This document shows positions 49,168 through 49,228 of a stretch of 49,228 bases of DNA, piece after piece. The stretch is from Rhizobiaceae bacterium (GTDB taxonomy: Bacteria > Pseudomonadota > Alphaproteobacteria > Rhizobiales > Rhizobiaceae), in contig JARGOF010000040.1 of NCBI GenBank assembly GCA_029212415.1, positions 1 through 49,228 of the forward strand, read 5' to 3'. Made by a program: the position numbers and the translations under genes. Position 1 is the first letter of the stretch. Each line of letters opens with the position of its first letter. The notes beneath the pieces are model-generated. The model made no database searches, was not told the origin of the DNA, and saw nothing but the letters and a program-made list of their open reading frames with translations.

Positions 49168-49228
49168 CCCAAGCCTCTGAATCAGTTGGATAATGGCTCA
49201 TATGAGCAATGCCTGAATATCATAGGGA

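Noticed and set aside
1-49228. CRISPR array, tRNA or rRNA genes
   Set aside because: No regularly spaced direct repeats and no tRNA cloverleaf or rRNA sequence were recognised in the intergenic intervals.

Overview
The window looks like a chromosomal segment of an alphaproteobacterium, most likely Hyphomicrobiales (Rhizobiales). The pointers are a MucR/Ros zinc-finger regulator, an IalB-like secreted protein, a rhizobial-type GH13 alpha-glucosidase, fucosyltransferase-like and FkbM genes, and transposase relics of rhizobial flavour. No rRNA, tRNA or CRISPR array was recognised. All calls come from reading the sequence; no database search was run.

Positions 1-7400 form a mosaic. It holds an IS256-type transposase tail, a GT8 glycosyltransferase, an IS5-type transposase scrap, a sugar O-methyltransferase, a phage lysis module on the minus strand (endolysin, two small membrane proteins, a TM/coiled-coil protein), an unknown membrane protein, a fucosyltransferase-like enzyme, a degenerate IS5-family element and an FkbM methyltransferase. 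Four glycan-modifying genes therefore flank and interrupt phage genes, which suggests a surface-modification (lysogenic conversion) cassette.

Positions 7766-22431 carry the morphogenesis module of a podovirus-like prophage, all on the minus strand. In transcription order it has the small and large terminase subunits, portal, zinc-ribbon protein, scaffold, major capsid protein, decoration protein, HhH-like protein, head-tail adaptor, a P22 gp10-like stabilisation protein, a GNAT acetyltransferase, a virion protein with a frameshift, a DUF1330 protein, two small proteins and a tail fibre. No integrase, repressor, replication or packaging-site genes are seen, so this is a late-gene remnant. Between portal and scaffold, on the opposite strand, sits a foreign-looking cassette of about 1.5 kb: tandem RNA hairpins, a 30-residue membrane peptide and a HEPN-type protein with an RNEIAH motif. 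This is the best candidate for an undescribed defence or superinfection-exclusion unit.

Positions 22760-31000 return to host genes: a PEP mutase/isocitrate lyase-family enzyme, an AI-2E transporter, a 279-bp inverted-repeat element abutting a ClpP-fold membrane protein, mucR, an IalB-like protein, an orphan phage-type DUF6362 gene and a GH13 alpha-glucosidase.

Positions 31000-49228 are mainly ordinary accessory metabolism and transport: a Bcr/CflA-type MFS pump, a truncated unknown gene abutting a fragment of a second fucosyltransferase-like gene, a FabF-type ketosynthase, a SRPBCC protein, a class III aminotransferase, a GST, a nucleoside deaminase, an MmcQ/YjbR protein, an MFS transporter, a MATE pump divergent from a TetR regulator across two tandem perfect palindromes, a cysteine hydrolase divergent from a GlxA-type AraC regulator, a membrane-bound lipase-like protein, a DUF3616 protein, an LprI-like protein and a GNAT acetyltransferase.
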